Source: Ascaris suum
Lineage: Eukaryota; Nematoda; Chromadorea; Rhabditida; Ascarididae
DNA length: 64,000 nucleotides
Direction of reading: 5' to 3'
NCBI GenBank assembly: GCA_013433145.1
Contig: CM024188.1
Span: 9,352,345 to 9,416,344 of the forward strand
Numbering within the stretch: position 1 is the first letter of the stretch; each line of letters starts with the position of its first letter. Below the pieces are notes generated by a model, which ran no database searches, was not told the origin of the DNA, and worked only from the letters and a program-made list of their open reading frames with translations. This document shows, piece after piece, positions 51,800-64,000 of the stretch. The position numbers were made by a program, and so were the translations under genes.

Positions 51800-54700
51800 A
51801 GGAGAAAAAAGGTTCGTGTTATGTCCTTTTATAGAAAATTACATCCGTTCAGGGGACGGGCAAGATTTCAGTCGATGATTGCAGGGTATTCTCGAAACCA
51901 GTTTCTCAAATTTCATGGGTGGCTAACTTTTATCGCTGACTATGATGCCACCAACTTCATTTCGAAAATTCATCGTTGTAACTCGCAGTTCGAACTTGGC
52001 TACTTATGGGGAGTCAATTTTGGCGTTATGGAACGAGGTATTGAGTGACAATTTTGCGACGGATTTCACTGATGATAGTGCACCGAAGGTCTACGTTGTA
52101 GGCTCTTTATTCTTCGAAGATCTGTATCATAGCTTCTGCTGTGCGGTTACTAAAATTTTTGATTAGTTATAGTGTTTGTTAGCTCCGTGTTTGCGGCTTA
52201 TCCCTTGAAATTCACAGAACTTGCGGCTAGCCCTCCCATTTCTTTTATCAGGAAAGAGAGCAGAAAGTGAGGGCTTGGCTGCATGTGTTTTCATTTGGCC
52301 CCATTTTGCATTCGGCCTTACCGGCGCTTGATTTTTGATTTTAGAGATTTTCGACGATGTCTTCCGCACTACCGACATCGTAGTCTATAAAGCAATGAGC
52401 TGCGTTCACTGATTAATATGAAAGAGGCTAAATAAAGGCAGTGGATTACGCGTGAGGTATACTTAAGCTAAAAGCTTGACTGGAGAAGATGGGAACCTCG
52501 GAAAGGTCGAAGTCTGCATTTGCGCGCACAGATGCAGAAGAAAGCAGTATGTGGCGTTTGAGATTGTTTGCGCTATGCGGGAGGGTTTACTTCCGAAGAG
52601 ACGGCGAAACGAAGCAGAAGGAGTGTAGGGCAGCTACCATGCAGCAAGCTGGCAAAAAGTGGACGAACCTCGAATTATTATTAAGGAGATGATTGGAGGC
52701 GCAACACGAATTGCGCGAAATACGTATTTAGCCGCTTAGTGACGCAAATCAAATTGCTCCACAAATTTGGACAAGTGGATGCTTAATTTTGGCCAGTCAA
52801 TGCACAAAACATCAGCAGCCTTTACACGACCAGCCATTCTGTCCCGGGGGGAGGCACTGTTAAGCGTGTTGCATTGCTCAGTAAGTCTACGAGATGCATG
52901 ACAACATCTTCATTGACGTGAGTTACCTCTCTAAATATTATTTTTTTAATTACTTATTTATAATCTCCCCATGAATCTTTTAGCTATATTTTCGTTAATT
53001 GTTAACCGTAACCGCTAATCTCTTTGCTTAACTAAAGCACCTTTAGTTTCACATCTCTTTTTATAATTATGATTCATTTGAAGGAGTGTTCGAAAGTCGT
53101 TTTATTTGGAAGTAGATTCGTTTCTGCGATCTTCTACTTAACAGTTTGAACACGGCGACAGATCTTCGCAGACTGGCATAATCGATTCAGTCAATATGAC
53201 GAATTTCCCGAAAAATTCTCGTTTTTTCAACATTTATTACGTTCCCACGGTGAGATGACGAGGGTGAACTTGAAATGAAAAACTTGTCTTTCGTAAATGA
53301 AGCTATCAAAGCACTTCCATAGCACAGGCATGAGCACGATGCAGGCGCATTTTTTCTGTTTTGTTGCGATTGACATGACTGTAGCTCTCCCGTCGTCCTC
53401 CCCTTCCCTTCACTTGAATTATACTCGCTTTCTTTCCTCACATTGTCCACATACTAATTTGATGCCATAAGTTATTGGCCTCGCTTCTCAGCTTCCTTAA
53501 GAGCTTTCCAATCGTTACCGGTTCTGCTTGAAAATGGAGTTCCGGTTGAGGGAGTGACGTTGTGCTAGGTTCAGAGCTTCCATAGAAGGCGAAGTTGAAC
53601 AAAAGATGGAGGAAACACGGGTACGGATTGCAGTACTGCTGCTCTTTCATAATTCACTTTGACTTTGTGGTTCAGCTGGTTATGATCGTTAGAAGAGGTG
53701 CTGAGTTATTCTGCCACAAGTTTTAGCCACCACCTGTTAGACAGGTACCCATGTTGGAGCTTAAAGTTGTCCGTCGTCATTTTGAACGCAATGTTTAAGC
53801 CATTTTTTAATCACAGTCCAATGCATATTGCACGTTCTTGAAGTTTTCGCATCATCGTATTGAGATTGCCGGAACTTGGTAGAAATAGAACAGAGGAGCT
53901 AAAAATGTTTAGATGCAACAGTGTGCCGAAAAAATGCCAAATTTAGCGCTGCCGTTCCCTGGGAGTGAAAACTTGCTGAATATGAAGAGGCAGTTTCAGT
54001 AATTGGAGTTTTAGCGATAAGTCGATTCCACTCGCTGCACAGGATGGATGAGAGAGGTGGGAGAAGGGGGAGGGGAGGAGATAGTAGGACTGAGGCAGCA
54101 TGAGAAACGCGACAAGTGGGCGGCGTTAATTTCGTTGACATAAGCTGTGAATGATTCACGCAAAGGAGAAAAGCACTGCATTTGTGGAATACCGCATAAT
54201 CGGCTGATCTATTATTGTTCTTGATTCCTTTCCACATCGCGCAATTCCCACTATTGGCGCACACACCTGTCCAACCTGCTGGCCATTATACCTATGCTTT
54301 TGATTTTTTTTGTACCATGATATGTTATTAAGAAGTCACTAAGAGGCACTTTACCTATCTGTTAATGCAAAGATGCTGAAACCATTAGGTGCGCATATGC
54401 CTTTCGTGCTGTTTTGCTAAACTGAATTTAGGAACCGCATTAGCGTGAGGTCATGCCTATGGGTATATGCCCCTGAGCACATGTATGGGTGGTACGTGCG
54501 TCTGTGCATAGCATATGTGTGTGTTCATTCGGTCATTTCTGCTTCGGAACCACTGGAATTGCAGGCATAGCACCATGGGGCAGATCCCTTCACCAGCGTC
54601 AGTTAATGTCTGAAGGAATTTCGGATTCTCAGATATGTGTTGAATATGCAAAATTGGTCGGATTGCATTTCACACCAACCGTGCTTCATAGACGTTTGGG

Positions 54701-56263
54701 TCGTAAAGCAGTAGCAGCAAACGAATCATTCGCAAATTTATATGCGTGATCGGTTTGGTTGAAATGTGGACATGTTTGATGCGCTTGTCTACGCGACACC
54801 TTCCGCACTATTTCCATGCCAATCTTAAATATGAAATCTCCTGCGCAATAGTGCACATTGCGATCAGCGGTGTGCAAGCGTCAGTGGACAGGTTCACATA
54901 TGATATTCTCTTGTGGATGTCGATGCTACAGGTGTAGTTTGGATCAGTTGTGGATGTCCTATTTGAAAGAGAACTCTCTGATGCCCTATTTTTGACAAAT
55001 GCTTCATGTAGCACTTGGAATTTGTCGTCAGAAGTGTGTTTTTACGGTCCTTTCGCTATCTCGTTTGTTTTTTTTTCAGCTGCACGCTAATTAGCCATCC
55101 GCTTTTATTGCTGTGATATGTGCAGAAATCGAGATAGAAGGTTCCTTTTAACATTTTTCAAAATGATTCACTTTCATTAACGGTTTATTTGAACAATTCT
55201 CGATCCACAACAACCAAAAATGCCGAGAAGGCATATTTTATTTCTGCATTCAGTAGACTTTTCTCTAGACCACCTGAAACCCCAATGAGGGCTATGCTTT
55301 TTTGGACCCACTAATGCTGGAATGCAACACTATTACGAAAATGAACGACCGTCGTGTCATTTGCTGGTTGCAAAGATATATGCAAATACTTGTCGAAACG
55401 ATATACGACTTGCAAATGATAAGCCAGTAAGAAACCCTGGCTAGCTTAAGAGTTGCGATGTTTCTATCGCATCTCAAGTACAGAATTTCGTGCCTTAACA
55501 CTGCAATTCTTTGGGCAGTCTAATTTGGTGAGGATTTGTAAGGCTATGTTTGCGCACGCGGGATTCTTCTGAGCTCGACGACCACGTGAACCGAGCCGAG
55601 TTCGTTGAAATTTTATTTAAAATTTGATGACTAATAAATCGAGATATAGAGGTTGTCGCTTGAAGTCTACTCCACTAATGTTCATCATAACAAAGTTCAC
55701 CATGATAAACATGCTGCACGGGCATTGTTATGGAGAGCAATATCTGCAAACAGGTCAATTTTTTCACTTTTCATTGCTTAGAAAACGTTGTAGGAAAAGT
55801 TTTATAGTCTTCGTAATCCACGCAGCTGTAGCTTTCGAGCCAAAAGGTTTATCTTTATTCGGTTACAGGAGGACCGGGCTGAGTCCAGCAAAGAAAACAA
55901 AGCTAGATCGAAGCCGAAAAATAAAAAAGGTTCTTCGAAATCGTTCCCAAGACGGCATTCTTAACGACTTTAACGGTTTTTAGTTTTGACGGTTTTGGCG
56001 GGTCCTGTATTATTCTGCTCCGGATTTTATTCAGTTTCCGGCTGTCTAGGCTCCGGAGTCTGGAAGTTCACTTCAGTTATTGAAAAACAGAGGATTTTGA
56101 GAGATCTCTCTCCTCGAGGAACACTTGTCGACTTTTCATTGGCGTACTAAACATCGTGACTGTTATGGACATGACGATCCGTGTTATCACTCAGAAGTGG
56201 AGGGATGCATGGACAGTCCTGGAGGTGCAAAAGAAAGTGTTCTTTATCTGACTTGTACTGCAG

Positions 56264-56304
56264 TTGGAAACTGGAAATGAAACAAAAGGAGATGACCGAA
56301 AACG
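56264..56304 (+). CDS. candidate small exon 1 of a phase-matched chain
   Basis: 41 bp between TGTACTGCAG (ending 56263) and GTTTGA (56305). In phase 0 it reads LETGNETKGDDRK and ends two bases into an Arg codon, which the next candidate exon completes. Not recognised. It lies far downstream of the last zfh-2 exon on the same strand, so it could be a nested or neighbouring gene, or chance. A possible preceding piece (KWRDAWTVLE, ending at a GTGCAA site near 56225) is also in phase. Confidence 0.25.
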
Positions 56305-56501
56305 GTTTGACTGTGCATTTGAGATCCTATAGACCAACGAGGAATCCAAGAATCATATGCATTTTCAGAAGTGCTTTCTAGGATCCGCGGTTTTCCCATT
56401 AAGTGTTGACAATGCATTCCCATACCAAATGATGTCATTGGCTAAACGTTCTTCGATGCGGGAAACCCAAATATACAATTTCTTTTTCCATTTCTTCTTA
56501 G

Positions 56502-56599
56502 GAGCATTGTCACAAAGACTCCAGACATTGGAACAGTCCGTTTAAAAATGACTTACCCGCAAAACCTTCAGATGAAAGAAGATTTGCAGAGGAAAGTGG
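56502..56599 (+). CDS. candidate exon 2 of the same chain
   Basis: 98 bp after a pyrimidine-rich TTTCTTCTTAG acceptor (ending 56501), following a 197-bp intron. In the phase set by the previous piece it reads SIVTKTPDIGTVRLKMTYPQ then NLQMKEDLQRKV, ending phase 1 at GTAGTT (56600). No family recognised. Two shorter in-phase pieces follow: 56706-56738 (DFQLRDFPSLM, donor GTAAAG) and 56922-56956 (ending in TAG). Confidence 0.27.
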
Positions 56600-59500
56600 G
56601 TAGTTTGTTCGCAGCTTTCATTTAAGCTTGGTGTCGAAAATTCGTGATTCTGCCCTGGTGGCATGGATTTGACCCTCTTTTTTTGCTAATTTGGAGAAAA
56701 CGCAGATTTTCAATTGAGGGATTTTCCATCTTTGATGAGTAAAGTGTTGCTGGTCGAAAACAAAAATCACTGCCTATGCTGTGATAGGTGCACTGTATGT
56801 ATTGACTTATTTATCCGACTTTATGCTAATCTCTCTCTGTAAAGCGAAAAGTTGCAGTGACGAAATTTTGATCAGTGTGACATGTGACTGAAGTGCACCA
56901 CAAATGATAATTTCTGTTCAGTCGTTTGTTCCGTCTCAGATATTCAGTATTATTAGGCGGTATTGTAATAACCTTTTGAAGTTGACTCATTGAGCGCAGT
57001 AGGTGAAGCATGTGGTCACGGTGGTGCTGGCAAGCACTAGTGCACACTAAAGAACTCTCGCATAAACGTCTACAATGGGTGCATATCGTTGTGCATACCA
57101 TGTCACGCATGATCTGCTAAACATTACATTAAACTAGTGCGAAAACACAAACTCTCGATGTTTTTTAAATCATCATTGCAGGTTTCTTGTAGGCGCTATT
57201 GCAGGTTTTCATTACCAAAGCCTATTATGACGGCTTTTTGTCCATACGCTTACATGTCTCCTCCAGTCTTCTCTTCGGTGGTTTCAACTTATGTACTATT
57301 GAAACTAGAAATGCGAATTATGATGGTATTATATGCACCTTAGAATGGGCTGCTGCAGAAATTAGGCAGTGAATTTAACAATCAGATGAGCCTTTGTCTG
57401 TTCAGAACTATTGAAACTCACTGGTTTGATGGGTAGAATTGTAAAAGCCATATCGTTTCAATTCTAGTAAAGCTTCTTCAATTACTTGAAGTGGCTGCCA
57501 TTGGAAAATGTGAGTTGGATGTCCGAATTCATCGTCTGCTTGCCGATCATCCAAGAATATATTCCAAAAAAAACAATTTTTCTCAACTTCGCAAAAAGTA
57601 CTTTATAACGCTTCGAGCGCATCACCATGTAATCTCTTTCAAGCGGTAATATGGAAGAGAAAACTTCAAAGACAGATCATATCATATTCGCATGCACTTC
57701 ACCCCACTAGCTTTCGTTCCCGAGCATTTTACCTTCTCTTTAAGAGGGCTCTTTCCTATTTCCTATATATTTGCACAGGCACCTGTTTATTCTTTGCTAC
57801 TTTCATAACATTTCGTAGAAAACTAGATGTATGAGTTTTGAAGGCAAATGCTCGACTACAATGATAATCGAGAGCCTGTGTTCCGCTCAGTTTGCTTCAG
57901 TTCATTCTAAAAGCGGTTTCGCAAGAGTCATGATCATTTTCACCTACATCAGAGATCACTTTCCCTCTGCGACTGTTCTCGGTTAGAATGCCATTGCAGA
58001 GTTTATCTTACATCATTGCCCCTATAGCCACTGTTTTATCTCCAGAGAGTGCAGCTGACATTAAATATGCCAAAAAATTCGCACACTTTTAGCGATCCAT
58101 GGATTTGCAATTTGCACCGGTCGAGTCACTTTTGTAGTCGTCAGGTTGTGATAGCTAACATTTCCTGGATTATTTATAAGAGCATTCGATTTGAATAGAA
58201 TATGGACTCACTGTGGTGCGTACTGTATTACTTGTCTGCATTTGTCGTTGCCCTCATGAGCCGGTTTCGGAAAAGACAATGCTTCTAGCACGCTTTCTTA
58301 TTTGTTTCGTCGTCAATGTTTTACTTGTCGAAGCATGAAAGTTTGGACTACCTCAGTCTGCTTGAAAGGCTTCTCCATCAATTCTGCTTGATTTTTCATC
58401 GAATGTAATACTTAGGGGTTGGATGTGATTTTCTGGATGGTCGCTTATTGCACTATATGATTTTTCCTGCGGCCAGTAGAGGATATAAGAGGCCAGAAGG
58501 TAGTTAGAGGTAATTCTTAAATGAGGCCTTTGTACGAGAGGTCATGAGTTCGAAGAAGTCTCGTTTTCGAGTGGTGTGGGGGAGCCATTCATATGGTTGC
58601 GGTGAAATTGTTGTTGAGATCGAAAGTTTCTCATTAAGGCGGGTATGTGTGCTCGAATTGTAATAGTCAGACGCGAACCGTGCCGTAAGGGTGCGTGAGG
58701 TGAGAGCTGTATTTGTTTGCATTTGTCATGCTCTCGACACCAATGAATGAGTGCGGACAGCACACCCACCACTAAAATCGCATGCACCTTTCTTTATTTG
58801 TTCCCTCAGCTCGCTTGCTCTCGAACGAACGCTCATCATCATAGTGTGCGTCTTCTTATGTACCGTAATTAGTTGACAATTTTCGAGCACGCACACATTA
58901 CTGTATTCACTTAACGAGGCGTAAATATTTGCACAACACTGCGAACGTCAAATGTCGGTGCTAGCGCACAGCCATAATTGTTGGCGAGTCGTGGTGTGCG
59001 CCATACGTTTTCACACATTACAAGTTTTCGCTTTCACGCCACTCAACTTTAGAACTTTTCGCGCAGTACAGCGTAAGCGTCTAAAAGAAGCTATCGTAAG
59101 CTAAATCCATACGTAACCAAGTGACGTATGCTCCGGATTTGGCTTGATGCAAATTTAATAGGCATTTTTAATTGCTGGGCGAATCACACCTGTATGAGAT
59201 AGGTGTTGCCTTCTCTCGACAACGACGAATTAGCGTTGCTGCTGACGATATTTCCCACTAATTCGCACCACCGTTATCCTTTTTAATTCCGAAAAGGTCT
59301 CTTTTTCTTCTAATCTCTGTTGCGCTATTTGGCAGAATTTTGGAATCGTGATGGCATAAGACACCGAAGCGTCTGGATTGAGTTATTATACCAACATCTT
59401 GTGCATTTGATGTGCGCCAACAACACTCTTCTTAGGGAGTATTTATATTCGTGTCCAGAATTGACTCGTATCTCTGGCTACGATCTTCGTGGTTGGTGTG

Positions 59501-61869
59501 AACGGGAGGTGATTGCATCTAACAACATTACGTCCATTTTTATTTTTTGAGGAGAAAAAAATTTTGGTCATAGTTCTTAGAATACATAATGTACGACCAG
59601 AGGAAGCGTATCGCAACAGCTGTGATGGTGAGCTTTCACGATCGTTCTGATTGCGCAGACTGTTTTCGCAAACTCCCAACAAATAAAATTTCAAACGAAG
59701 GGGAGTGCAGACATTGCTGCCAAGAAGCTAGAGGTTGGTGTTGAATGGAACTATAATACCGAAATCGATGGTCATAGGCATGAAACCTCAGAGACCGCCC
59801 GTTTAGCCGCGTTGTTGTGGAACGGCGTGTTTCTACACTTCAAACTTCAAGGATATTAGAGCCTACTTCACAGATATATTATTTAAATTCGCATTGTTTG
59901 GCTATTTAGGTTTCGTCTGCTGATGCTAGATTCCTTTTGTCGTGAGTAATGCTCAGCGTTCTGGAATACAGAGATAGGAAAAAGGTTGCGGAGCCTGGTA
60001 TCTCGTGCCACACGTCGTTTGTTTGTAGTTGTCTTATAGGTGAAGTCTTAAGTCATTTTCTCCTTCTGTTACTTGCACTTTTTATTGTACTTTCCGAATT
60101 TGCATATGCCCATTATGATAGCGTTTTGTTTATGCATATGTGTATGTCTTTGTCTCTTTGTGCAATAGTTTCAACTTCATAAGCATTAAATTTGGCATGC
60201 TTCATCTACTTCGAAAAAAATCACAAACATTTAAGTGCATCAGGGATTTTCATGTGTTTACAGTGGTCAGCTTCGCATTTCGCTGTGATGTAGAAAACAA
60301 GCGAGATTTGTAGATGATCAGTACGATCGATCTCTTCACTTAAAATACGATCAGATCATTGCGCACGTTCCATTATTTGTTGAAAGTTGGCGAAGCTGAT
60401 TGATGGGAAAAGCAGAATGCAAATGCGCACATTGTACTAGCCCCTCTTGCAGTTTTCCCGTTTATTATCGCTCTGTCTTTCTTGCTGAGCGATTGATTTG
60501 CGTTGTAAGTTTAACAGGGAATTTTTCCAGTGAGTTCTGTGTTCTCCTATATGGACAAAAGGAATTGCATGAACATTGTCCGGTTTTTCTTGGAAATCCG
60601 CATTTTCTGTGGATTGTTTGCTACTGTAGAGATGGATATGTGAACCGATAAAGCGATAAGGGTTGATTGCAGATACTTGGCGTTTTTGTGATTTGCTATG
60701 TTTTGGATTGGATAGGAGGATTATGCATATCAAATTTCGCGCTTTGAGTATAATCTGAGTGTAATTTGTGAGTTATCAACTGATGTGTCCGTCGGGCTGG
60801 ATTTTCAAATGCTAGATTCAGTGTGTTGATTAAGCATTACGCTTGTCAGATTCCATGTGTTGATTCATTGAAAGCTGTTCGGAAAACACTAGAGGCGGGC
60901 ACGGATACACAAGTCGATAGACCAGAGTATGTTGTGTGAGGCGTTGCAGCGCAGAAATGCATAAAAACTTGCTTGTCAGCTGAGCAGTGCTGATTCATCT
61001 TCTGTGCCCTCCATCAGCTACTTTGGGAGTGAGCAACTTAGATATTTAGATAATATATTTAGATAATATGCCTTAACATTCAAGATGGTGAACTGTATGT
61101 GCGGCGGAATGGAATAACGATCGAAGTGGATGGTTCAGTTCTTGATATCTTGATAGGGTGCTGTATAAATGAGCAAGCGCACAAACTTCTTCAAGACGTT
61201 TCCGTGAGTCTATAGAAACGTCGTAAAATGTTGCACCTTCTGTGAAGTTGTCCTAAAGCGAGAGGTCGTAAAGAAATGTGTTCGGTTGTCTTTGGCCTGT
61301 AACGATCAAAGTTTCAGTCGACTTCTGGTACCGTTAGAGCTACTGTTTCAACTTGTAAGTGCAGAAAACTTTCATCCGTTCACTTGTCTTGGGTGCAGTC
61401 GTTTGTAAGCAAGGATCTCGAAAGAATAATGAGCTGAAGTGCGTACGGGTTTTAATTACTGTCATTGAGAAATTGTCTGGAAGTCTGCGCATTTTTTTTC
61501 ATACATTTCTCAGACGGAAAGAAAGGGAGGGATGTAGGTTATTGGAATTCATGTCGCGTTTCCCTTGTTTTCACAGCGTTTGTCTAATGTAAAGCTTGTA
61601 GCAGACAACACACCTTGTTTCGCAGAGTCTGCTAGCAGACATCGGAGCAATAATTGTTTTGCAACGACTCCGGATGGCGGGCTGCGTGCATTTCCCCAAC
61701 ATTTTGCATGTATTCACATTTCGTGGTGGTTGATCGATGGAGCAGAACTCGTTGAGGCACGCATCGATAAATCGAGGGTGGTCGCTGATGTGTGAGGCTG
61801 CCTGCTGGCCGAGCGCCACGAGGATCAACCTGCGACGCTGGCTGTAATTATACGTGCGATTATTTTCCC

Positions 61870-61956
61870 ATGATTCGCTCATTCAGCGGCGGTGCTGTGC
61901 GACTCTTCAAAACCAATAATGAGCATCGGAGAGAGAAGGGCGCTCGTCGCACTCAG
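61870..61956 (+). CDS. candidate first coding exon in a GC-rich island
   Basis: ATG at 61870 opens 29 codons (MIRSFSGGAVRLFKTNNEHR...) ending exactly in CAG/GTAAAC, a good donor, in phase 0. The surrounding 61780-61990 is GC-richer than the neighbourhood, as around nematode first exons. An in-frame upstream ATG (61792) exists. The opposite strand is also open for 103 codons (61882-61571), so strand is uncertain. Confidence 0.22.
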
Positions 61957-64000
61957 GTAAACTCGCTGCGGAACGACCAAGGGTAGAGAGGGCCCGGTCA
62001 TCGCCCTCTGATTATAAGTTTCTCTTACAAGCGCACCCATTATTAATCACGTACCTATACGCGCATCCGCGCTTGAATATGCCATTTAAGTAATAGCAGC
62101 AATTTGGACGCGTTGAATTGCTTCGCGCTACACAACATTGGCCTCAATTTTATCGCCGAGCACGTCGCTCTCTATCATGCTTCATCCGCTTTTCTCTGGT
62201 GGACTATGACGATGAAAACAGCTGAAGGGTCGTCTCCTTTACTGGTTTTAATCCGTCGCCGGCCAAAACGCTACTCGAAACAGCAACCGATCGACAAATT
62301 GATGGTGTCTTTTTGTAACTGTGTTATGCGGTGCCATGACGAACAACGGTGTGAAACATTTTTCAAGCATCATTAGTGCTTAATATGTGTTTAGTCAAGC
62401 TGCCAAGTGAAATGCAACCCTGCTGCGAAATGCGACGCACCTTTTCATTCCTGCGTAACCACCCATTTCGCGCACGGTTTGCCATTATTCTGTTGGATCT
62501 TCATTGCGCAGTCAAAAAATGGTGCTACGCTGAGTTAAGCTTTCAGAGAGGAACTATGGTGGCTCAAAGTTTCATGCTGCTCTGATTTTTTTCTTAAGAA
62601 TAGGGATGGTTCACTGCTTATTAGCAACGTTTCGTGTCGCTGTGAAATTTTTGTTCATGAAGTTTTAGAAGGGGAAGTCACTTTTCAAAGCAGCCGATTA
62701 TAATTTAGTAATCGTTGCAGAATTTTTAGCATTTTAGCAGCTTGAAATGAAATGCAAGCGGGACTGGTGATATGGCTAGCAACCGCTGAGTATGCTAGAA
62801 CTCCAAAAGACACCAGCCGTTTGAAGCTGTAGCGATAACCGCGAAACCTGTTCACATGTTCTACATAAAAGCGTAATGGTAAACCTATCGATCGGCGCCA
62901 TTATCGATTGGCCTTTTTGTCAGCGCATTTGTTTGAGTGGATGAATACCGGCAACCGTTAACTTGGTAGAAAATTGCGCCTAATGCAGCGAAATGCCATT
63001 TTACGCTATCATGGTTTAGCCTTCTTGGCATGCGATGAAGCAGTCCGTGAAGGAATTAAGAAATTCCTTCTAAAGACAGCGTTGATCGCGTGGATATAAT
63101 TGGGCGTATGCAGCATTCCATAAGAAGTCACACTTCGTCGTTGCCAGCGACTGTGAGCATTTGCTGTAGATTGGCACCTGTAGAACTGCTCCTTGAGCAG
63201 TAAACTGCATCAACGAATCGATACGCTTCCTATGCACAAAACGTGCCGTATGCATTTCTTATTCTTTCTTTGGGAACTCGACTAATTGGCAGTGTGCTGT
63301 TTTAAAATTGTGCTACCTGCCTGATAGGCAACAGGATGTTTCTTTGTAATTTCTTTAGAGCTTTGCTTATCTAAGTGTATGCCAGAGATCGAATTACATT
63401 GTCAAACTTGGCTTCTTATATAGAATATCTAAATAAGAATTTGATAAACTGTGCAAAAGTGACGAGAAAATTATAGTTTCACTTGGGATTTACTGCTGCC
63501 ACAGTGACTGAGGCTCTGTTGTCATTTTCTTTGCTTTACTTGGGTTGCTTGTCAATTCATTTACTGCATTTGCAGCCGCCATAATACGCAACTTTGTGCA
63601 TCTATGATATTTCTGCATCTCCTTGCATAAATTCAGAAATTTCGTTCAAACCGATCTCCCAAGATACGTTTATATTTAAGAAAATTCCATAGATGATGAG
63701 GGCTTTGGCATTTGAAATTTTCAAAAACAGATTGATATTAGAGGAAAAAATTGTTGAGTGGAGATCATTCATCAGGAAATATTTCCGTTGTTTTCTCCAA
63801 ATTTCTAATCCCATGCCGTGGCTAAACTAAACAACTCTGCATTCAAAGGGTCCTGCAAAAAGGGTGCGCTTTAAGCTACCTTCATTAAATGTACATGAGG
63901 GAAGATTTCCTGCAATGTTGCTTTGCAGAAATCATGAGGTTTGCTTTAAATTGTGGGAGGGAGAAAGCATATGAAACTGTGGTAGCAGTTTTTTTTGCAC

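Larger units (their letters stand above)
48464..64000. other. stretch downstream of the last zfh-2 exon seen
   Basis: No further zinc finger or homeodomain was seen on the + strand. If zfh-2 continues, its next intron exceeds 15 kb. Candidate exons at 56.2-57.0 and 61.9 kb and a two-frame open region at 51.88-52.17 kb are listed or discussed separately. The rest shows only chance frames, the T9-G13 run, and a short ATATTTAGATA tandem repeat at 61042-61068. Confidence 0.5.

Noticed and set aside
55869..55929. Possible exon EDRAESSKENKARSKPKNKK
   Set aside because: Good acceptor (GGTTACAG) but its donor phase does not join the 56.2-kb chain, and the purine-rich composition explains the charged residues.
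57185..57360. Open + frames after TTGCAG near 57.2 kb as continuation of the 56.2-kb chain
   Set aside because: Phases do not match the preceding candidate exons and the in-phase frame stops early.

Overview
The window looks like a piece of a nematode nuclear genome, most likely a strongylid (hookworm-type) parasite. The grounds are moderate AT richness, gene-sparse DNA with small exons and long introns, TTTCAG-type acceptors, a relic of an RTE-type LINE, and clear homology of one gene to the zinc-finger homeobox family (ZFHX3/ZFHX4, Drosophila zfh2, C. elegans zfh-2). The organism assignment is inference. There are no bacterial-style operons, rRNA, tRNA or CRISPR arrays. Almost all ATG-started open frames here are chance frames.

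Layout. 1-9785: no recognisable gene; a G-rich tract near 4.2 kb, a short GC-rich island near 6.2 kb and a 149-bp TA microsatellite at 8.9 kb. 9786-10530: a decayed Tigger/pogo-type DNA transposase on the + strand. 10531-32819: no recognised gene; weak candidate minus-strand exons near 17.3-17.5 kb, open frames near 13.5-14.1 and 31.8-32.1 kb, and a second TA microsatellite at 27.5 kb. 32820-33615: an RTE-type LINE reverse transcriptase relic on the minus strand. 33616-42416: no confirmed gene; a zinc-ribbon-like frame at 37.0 kb, a third TA array at 39.6 kb and a shuffled short-repeat patch at 41.4 kb. 42417-48463: six exons (1170 nt, 390 codons) of a zfh-2 orthologue on the + strand. 48464-64000: no further zfh-2 exon found; a weak chain of phase-matched exons at 56.2-57.0 kb and a possible first exon at 61.9 kb.

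The zfh-2 exons are the main content. All five introns have compatible phases and the joined reading contains four complete C2H2 fingers plus an atypical fifth Cys pair, in the order expected for the N-terminal half of this large transcription factor. The start codon, the remaining fingers and the homeodomains are not seen and should lie outside the window or in undetected exons. Three of the five acceptors are not CAG (TTAAG twice, TTGAG once). The intron with the TTGAG acceptor is flanked by an exact 11-bp direct repeat that contains both splice sites, a pattern expected from intron gain by duplication.

Candidate exons outside zfh-2 rest only on open frames and splice phase and are given low confidence. 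Purine-rich DNA readily produces such frames by chance.
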